From positions 1 to 49,356 of the forward strand of contig PKTB01000020.1 of assembly GCA_002869385.1 (NCBI GenBank): 49,356 nt of DNA. The letters are read 5' to 3'. The stretch comes from Marinilabiliales bacterium (GTDB lineage Bacteria > Bacteroidota > Bacteroidia > Bacteroidales > ML635J-15). A program made the position numbers and the translations under genes. The notes beneath the pieces are model-generated. The model did not search any database. It saw only the letters and a list, made by a program, of their open reading frames with translations, and was not told the origin of the DNA. Positions within the stretch are counted from its first letter, which is position 1, and each line of letters starts with the position of its first letter. Positions 47,001 through 49,356 of the stretch are shown here, piece by piece.

Positions 47001-49356
47001 TTCTGCTTATGATGGGCAAACTGTATATATAGCTGTCCAATGTGTATCAAATGATGCATTTGCATTTATGATTGATGACATTGAGATTCTTACTACGTAT
47101 CCACCTCCAACAGCAGACTTTGTTGCAGATCAAACAAACGTTCCAATGGGTACAACAGTAAACTTTACTGATTTAAGTACAAGTGCTACTTCTTGGGATT
47201 GGACATTTACAGGTGGAACACCAGCATCTAGTACTCTTCCAAACCCAAGTATTGTTTATAACACAATAGGTACTTATCCAGTAAGTTTAACTGTAAATAA
47301 TAGTGTTGGTACAGCAACAGAAACAAAAACTTGTTATATTACTGTAACTGAGGTTCCTGATGTTCTTGTATTATGTGATTTCCCAAATAATCCTGACAAT
47401 AACATTGCTGATGATGGTATTGCTGTTAACTTAACAAGGACTATTGCCCCATTTGGTGGTGCAAACGATATCCAATATGCTAATGCAGGTGTTGCAACAA
47501 GATGTGTTGATGCCGAAACATGGTCTTGTGGTTCTGGAACTAAAGGTTGGGAGATGAGTCTCGAAACTACTGGTTATGGAAGCTTGAAACTATCGTATGC
47601 TCAGATGTCTGCACATGCAAGATCTCCAAGAGATTTTAAAATTCAATATAGTCTTGACGGTGTCGCATGGGTTGATTTAGGCGTAAATATTACATTAGCT
47701 GAGGCAGTTTGGTATGAACAAAATGGTATTCCATTACCAGCAGCTTGTGAAAATCAGGCAAATGTTTATATCAGATGGATTATGACAAGTGATTTTTCCA
47801 CTGATGGTAGTGCTGTTCAAGATAATCAATCGAACAAACGTAATGCAATGGATAATGTACTTGTAACAGGTTTGCCATTAAACGCTCCTCCCGTTGCATC
47901 ATTCTCAAGTACTCCAACTACAATATGTGAAGGAGAATCTGTAACATTTACTGATGGTTCAACAAACACACCAACATCATGGTCATGGACTTTTGATGGT
48001 GGAACTCCTGGAACAAGTGCTGTACAAGATCCTGTAATTACATATAACACTGCTGGAACCTATCAGGTTGAACTTACTGCAACAAATGCATTTGGTTCAG
48101 ATACAGATACTCAGATTGGTTATATTACAGTTAATCCTCTACCAGTTGCTCCAACTTCTGTTGATGCAACATTATTAACAATATGTGAAGTACAAAGTAC
48201 AGACCTTACATATACTGGTGGTAGTGGTGATACTTTTAATTGGTATACAGGAAGCTGCGAAGGAACCTTAATAGGAACCGGAGACAACTTCACCGTTTCA
48301 CCAACAACTACAACAACATATTATGGTGCTTGGGAAAACACTTGTGGTGTTTCTACATGTCTAACTGTTGTTGTAACAGTAAATCCTTTACCTGTTGCTC
48401 CAACTTCTGTTTCTGCAACTGCACCAACAATTTGTATTACTCAAAGTACTGATCTTACTTATACAGGCGGTAGTGGTGATACTTTTAATTGGTATACAGG
48501 AAGCTGTGGAGGTACATTAATAGGTACAGGTGACAATTTTACTGTTTCTCCTGCTGCGACTACAACATATTATGGTGCATGGGAAAACACTTGTGGTGTT
48601 TCTACATGCCAAACAGTTACTGTGACTGTTAACCCACTACCTGCTGCTGCTGGTACAATTGTCGGCACAAATACAATTTGTAAAGGTGTTAGTGGTGTTG
48701 GTTATTCTGTACCTGCTATTGCTAATTCAACAAGCTATGTTTGGACATATACTGGCACTGGTGTTACAATCAATGGTGCTGGTAATGCAGTAACTCTTGA
48801 TTTTGCAGCTAATGCTACTTCTGGTAACTTAACAGTATATGGTACTAACGCTTGTGGTGATGGTACGGTTTCTGCAAATTATGCAATTACTGTAAACCCA
48901 TTACCTGATGCTGCTGGTGCTATAGCTGGTTCTAATACAGTATGTCAAGGAGCAACTTCTGTTGCATACAACGTTCCATCAATTACTAATGCCGCTAACT
49001 ATGTTTGGGCATATTCTGGTACTGGTGCAACAATAACAGGAACTTCAGAAAATATTACTATAGATTTCGCAACAAATGCGACTTCTGGTGATTTAACTGT
49101 TTATGGTGTAAATCCATGTGGTAATGGTACCATTTCAGCAAACTATACAATTACAGTAGACCCTCTACCTGCAGCTGCAGGCGTAATATCTGGTTCAGCT
49201 ACTGCATGTCAAAATACTACAGGCATAGCATATACAGTTCCTGCAATTACTGATGCTACAAGTTATGTTTGGGCATATTCTGGTACTGGTGCTACTATTA
49301 ATGGTACTACTGATGCTATTACAATTGACTTTGATGCAACTGCTACTTCTGGTAAC
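44023..49356 (+). CDS. Secreted trypsin-fold protease with PKD, cleaved-adhesin and Ig-like repeats (partial)
   Basis: The frame is open from ATG 44023 to the window edge (1,778 codons, no stop). A signal peptide covers 1-31. A lysyl-endopeptidase-like S1 domain carries TAFHCG (His274), SDFFLLLLDN (Asp328) and GGSSGSPLF (Ser415). PKD domains begin near 45487, 46288, 47101 and 47887, each with a W-x-W-T-F-x-x-G-T-P core. A cleaved-adhesin domain like those of gingipains lies near 46550-47100. Then come two Ig-like repeats (48142-48639) and three PKD-like repeats (from 48640). Such proteins usually end in a type IX sorting domain, which would lie beyond the window. Likely an exported, surface-held protease. 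Confidence 0.85.
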   Translation, partial: MSDFTKSFRYLLLTLFLGIVLIIPNNTFAQLSEGGTPVSFELSNMRDFNGVIDYDEIVLRPPNVDQFLNEDVQSGKDGTPPRVGTSLPISASKTTAGNWTDLPDGGKLWTLKIHSEGATALSVFFDDFHLAPGSKMFFYNENRKQVIGAFTHNNNKDNGTFATEMVQGETIYIEYYEPKLKRGESNFHIASVGYFYKELYGLNAFKDDNTKTVNASDACEVNINCSPVGDDWQDEKRGVAQITFLAGGSWYLCSGTLINNTAYDATPYFLTAFHCGAADVNDATELPQWVFKFIYESPDCNDLVSEPSAPTLTGCTRVADGDISGGSDFFLLLLDNTPTAVYEPYYNGCDISGTTPTGVGIHHPSGDIKKISTYGSITPSGSSNISGSIMAANSSWTVGWVSNANGWGVTEGGSSGSPLFNSNGLQIGTLTGGSSYCTDQTATDIYGRFSYHWDQNAGGSAHELQPWLDPSNTTTSLPGYDPFATAPPVVDFEGYPTTVIQGSSVDFYNYTVNSPTSHDWTFENGTPGTSTDINPTGIVYNTIGTHDVTLTSSNVNCPSTLTKTDYIEVVDPSSTFCDTISQFCCSYVVYTSAGGYVAGTNEYDITEFAEKYTSYYPYNQITGARFYIADADNGTSPDVTFNMYDISGDTPGSVIATQTVPLADVVTAFNNDGYIDVNFPSAVDIPPGGFFLGIERPGTPASGDTLALLTNGEDGYISSAYTVYEGAWYQSSSLWGVVNFQYAVFPFACYVGTLPPVADFTGTPTRIPIGSTVQFNDESGGTPATAWDWTFEGGTPATSTDENPLITYNTLGFFDASLEITNGNGTDDTLKVDYIEVFDPSGMNAFSLDWEACNDFQLDDFLPWTTNDVDGSATYAASAFDFTNEGYTGSFIAFNSGSTTPEATGWEAHGGSLCGVCFAASTPPNNDWLISDQITLGNTSSFVFWAKSITDAYGLEQFNVLVSTTDNQPASFNNVSGGTISAPLAWTEFTYDLSAYDGQTVYIAVQCVSNDAFAFMIDDIEILTTYPPPTADFVADQTNVPMGTTVNFTDLSTSATSWDWTFTGGTPASSTLPNPSIVYNTIGTYPVSLTVNNSVGTATETKTCYITVTEVPDVLVLCDFPNNPDNNIADDGIAVNLTRTIAPFGGANDIQYANAGVATRCVDAETWSCGSGTKGWEMSLETTGYGSLKLSYAQMSAHARSPRDFKIQYSLDGVAWVDLGVNITLAEAVWYEQNGIPLPAACENQANVYIRWIMTSDFSTDGSAVQDNQSNKRNAMDNVLVTGLPLNAPPVASFSSTPTTICEGESVTFTDGSTNTPTSWSWTFDGGTPGTSAVQDPVITYNTAGTYQVELTATNAFGSDTDTQIGYITVNPLPVAPTSVDATLLTICEVQSTDLTYTGGSGDTFNWYTGSCEGTLIGTGDNFTVSPTTTTTYYGAWENTCGVSTCLTVVVTVNPLPVAPTSVSATAPTICITQSTDLTYTGGSGDTFNWYTGSCGGTLIGTGDNFTVSPAATTTYYGAWENTCGVSTCQTVTVTVNPLPAAAGTIVGTNTICKGVSGVGYSVPAIANSTSYVWTYTGTGVTINGAGNAVTLDFAANATSGNLTVYGTNACGDGTVSANYAITVNPLPDAAGAIAGSNTVCQGATSVAYNVPSITNAANYVWAYSGTGATITGTSENITIDFATNATSGDLTVYGVNPCGNGTISANYTITVDPLPAAAGVISGSATACQNTTGIAYTVPAITDATSYVWAYSGTGATINGTTDAITIDFDATATSGN
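48142..48639 (+). repeat. Two tandem Ig-like domain repeats, 249-nt period
   Basis: Units starting at 48142 and 48391 encode 83-residue domains that share GGSGDTFNWYTGSC, GTLIGTGDNFTVSP and YYGAWENTCGVSTC. DNA identity is high by eye, which implies recent duplication or gene conversion inside the protease gene. Confidence 0.75.
48640..49356 (+). repeat. PKD-like domain repeats, 264-nt period
   Basis: Units begin at 48640, 48904 and 49168 (the last one cut by the edge). Each 88-residue unit has the order PxAAG, TxCxG, YVWxYSGTGxTI, ATSGxLTVYGxNxCG and ANYxITV. The exact 264-nt spacing indicates in-frame tandem duplication. Confidence 0.8.

Noticed and set aside
47826..48050. Minus-strand frame within the protease gene
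   Set aside because: Antisense shadow of a PKD domain; the plus-strand frame is continuous and domain-rich.

Overview
The window looks like chromosomal DNA of a low-GC Bacteroidota (Bacteroidales/Marinilabiliales-like by gene content; genus not resolvable). Supporting this are TAnnTTTG-type -7 promoter boxes, no Shine-Dalgarno pattern, families largely confined to the phylum (DUF4301, DUF4294, DUF4476, DUF4249, DUF5063, DUF5683, GldN-like), TonB receptors with carboxypeptidase-like N-terminal domains, and a giant secreted protease carrying PKD and Ig-like repeats.

Layout. 1-185: right end of an IS30-type element abutting a gene fragment. 194-2164 (minus): recF, a lipocalin-like protein and a HAD phosphatase. 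2334-4150: membrane-anchored TPR protein, ribH, a lipoprotein. 4289-9076: parA, parB, a DUF5683 protein, a LysM lytic transglycosylase and ddl, a chromosome-segregation and cell-wall block. 9073-11223 (minus): MtfA-like peptidase and a zinc-ribbon protein, separated by four short palindromes. 11340-12867: short sugar transferase overlapping an archaeal-type GAPDH-like gene. 12869-16048: DUF4294, EamA transporter, lnt. 16173-22355: a 2,060-codon alpha-2-macroglobulin gene. 22419-27374: barrel protein, lipoprotein, GT39-like glycosyltransferase, GldN-like, DUF5063, 3'-5' exonuclease, YbgC thioesterase. 27506-30878: TonB receptor plus DUF4249 lipoprotein. 31001-32455: DUF4301. 32478-36672 (minus): two-gene operon of P-loop ATPases, one with about eleven TPRs. 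36837-43680: TonB receptor, barrel protein, clpB, DUF4476 protein. 44023 to the edge: trypsin-fold protease with PKD, cleaved-adhesin and Ig-like domains, cut by the window end.

The most striking feature is not a gene. Ten otherwise intact genes contain fifteen in-frame stop codons (ten TAA, three TAG, two TGA) with no frameshift anywhere. Where the family is recognisable, the residue expected at a plus-strand stop is mostly Glu, and every stop is one G-to-T change on the coding strand away from GAA, GAG or GGA. The same three triplets also end normal genes here, so a changed genetic code does not explain it. A G-to-T process (oxidised guanine, a MutY/MutM-type mutator, or a sequence-level artefact) is the most economical reading; genes are annotated below across these stops.

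The best candidate for an undescribed system is the two-ATPase operon at 32478-36672. It is fronted by three 16-bp-spaced repeats that overlap its likely promoter.
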